Source of the DNA: Legionella bozemanae
Lineage (GTDB): Bacteria; Pseudomonadota; Gammaproteobacteria; Legionellales; Legionellaceae
DNA: 64,000 nucleotides
Direction: 5' to 3'
NCBI RefSeq assembly: GCF_001648595.1
Contig: NZ_LBAW01000012.1
Location: forward strand, 62,001-126,000
Part shown: positions 63,183-64,000 of the stretch, piece after piece
How the letters are laid out: every line of letters begins with the position of its first letter
Numbering within the stretch: the stretch's first letter is position 1
The notes under the pieces: model-generated
The model's input: the letters and a program-made list of their open reading frames with translations, nothing else
Told to the model about the DNA's origin: nothing
The model's database searches: none
Program-made: the position numbers and the translations under genes

Positions 63183-64000
63183 TCATATCTCCACTTTTGG
63201 AGCTACTTCTTCAGTGTACGGCATGTCTTCAGCTATGGGTAAGCCACGCTCCTCCAAAAAATATTTAGGATCATTACCAATATTTATCGTTGAGTTAGGA
63301 TTATAATCGAAAGAAGTGTATTTACCATTTTCATAAGTATACATACCGATAATATGTTCCCCTGAAATACCACCTGGAACTAAAAACTCACTATCCGTTA
63401 ATGCATGTTGACTATCTTTATATACGCTTACGGATTGGATTGCTCGTTCTGGTTTATACATTACATAAATATAACGTTTTTCCTTTGCTTGTACTTCTTC
63501 AGGGAATTTAAGTGCTCGTTCAATATCATCTGTCGTAGAAATAAAAATGGTTGGTTTTCGGTTATCGATATATTCTTTGTAATCATCAGAATAATTGACC
63601 CATGGCCTCATCCCAGTTTTAAATAAATCCTCAGTTTTCTTTTGTGCTGATACTTTGTTTTGTTCTGACTTTATTGGGCCTTCTTGAAAAACATGCAATG
63701 CTGCATCTTTAGATGGAGCGCCAGAGTAATGGCGACTATCCGCTCGAAATAGTAGTTGTTTACCGGGATCCATTGTTTTTTCATACTCGAGGTTTCTTTC
63801 TACATTTTTAATTTGAGGGTTTTCCCCAACAGTTACTTGGAAATAACCAACGATTTCACCAGATTCAATTGCGCGTGGTATTAAACTCTGGTCTGGAGTT
63901 GGATTTTTTGGAAAATTATTCATATTTATTATTGCTGGAGAGAAAACATCAACCACATAAACATATTTATATTGCTGTGCTTTTTTTAAATCTAATTGAT
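63183..64000 (-). CDS. cholera-toxin-A1-like ADP-ribosyltransferase, N-terminus beyond the window
   Basis: The frame is open to the right edge; a GTG at 63956 is only an internal option. Numbered from that GTG, one complete ART domain shows R71 in LLFRADSRH (cholera toxin A has YRADSR), S140-T-T in FISTTDDIERAL, the strand RYIYVMY, and E190 in TDSEFLVPGGISGEHIIGMY, equal to the catalytic E112 region of CtxA with D-S-E in place of E-x-E. Upstream of it, KYVYVVDVFSPAIINMNNF ... TPDQSLIP ... SGEIVGYFQV resembles the tail of a second ART domain, with the catalytic glutamate lost. The C-terminus is acidic. Probably a secreted host-directed toxin. Confidence 0.72.
   Translation of the reverse strand, partial: QLDLKKAQQYKYVYVVDVFSPAIINMNNFPKNPTPDQSLIPRAIESGEIVGYFQVTVGENPQIKNVERNLEYEKTMDPGKQLLFRADSRHYSGAPSKDAALHVFQEGPIKSEQNKVSAQKKTEDLFKTGMRPWVNYSDDYKEYIDNRKPTIFISTTDDIERALKFPEEVQAKEKRYIYVMYKPERAIQSVSVYKDSQHALTDSEFLVPGGISGEHIIGMYTYENGKYTSFDYNPNSTINIGNDPKYFLEERGLPIAEDMPYTEEVAPKVEI

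Noticed and set aside
1-64000. tRNA, rRNA or CRISPR array
   Set aside because: Reading both strands I saw no cloverleaf with T-loop consensus, no rRNA-like sequence, and no regularly spaced direct repeats with unique spacers.

Overview
The window looks like a chromosomal accessory region of a Legionella species or close relative. The DNA is AT-rich. It carries homologues of the Dot/Icm type IVB secretion components IcmL/DotI (39425-41611) and IcmD/DotP (50063-50473), and many large soluble orphan proteins typical of Dot/Icm effectors. I assign no species. Nothing here has been checked against a database; family calls rest on motifs read from the sequence.

Layout. 1-7100: GlcNAc-6-P catabolism (divergent nagB/nagA), a secreted Asp-box repeat protein, an outer-membrane barrel and an MFS exporter. 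7300-10100: a three-gene operon (MFS importer, PhnY-like dioxygenase, PhnZ-like HD oxygenase) for oxidative cleavage of an aminophosphonate. 10200-10410: a MITE-like element. 10950-16700: two HAD-like effector candidates around a GRDP-like protein and a LysR regulator, then RhlE helicase. 16860-24200: a decayed symporter, orphan effector candidates, a nucleoside hydrolase and several copies of dispersed palindromic repeats. 24400-30600: a serine beta-lactamase-like hydrolase, an OmpR/EnvZ-type two-component pair, a secreted GH18 protein and a second barrel.

31100-46800 holds the most interesting cargo: an R-S-ExE ADP-ribosyltransferase divergent from a protein with a macrodomain-like (MavL-like) C-terminal motif; an old-yellow-enzyme/MarR pair with a perfect operator; a protein with three IcmL-like domains; an FAD-binding protein ending in a CaaX prenylation box; a TipA-type MerR regulator; and a papain-like (Cys-His-Asp) protein that shares its active-site layout with the ankyrin-like protein at 20918-22903.

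46900-58900: an S10 serine carboxypeptidase, an APC permease behind twin palindromes, an orphan IcmD paralogue, and a 2351-residue PKS lacking AT domains (KS-KS-KR-ACP-ACP-condensation-like) coupled to a methyltransferase. 59300-62300 is a graveyard of IS6- and IS1182-type remnants. It is followed by a ParD/RelE-type toxin-antitoxin pair and, running off the right edge, a protein with a cholera-toxin-A1-like ADP-ribosyltransferase domain preceded by the tail of what looks like a second such domain.

Taken together, the region combines nutrient acquisition (amino sugars, phosphonate, chitin-like glycans, peptides, amino acids, nucleosides) with a host-manipulation arsenal centred on ADP-ribosylation, proteolysis and membrane targeting.
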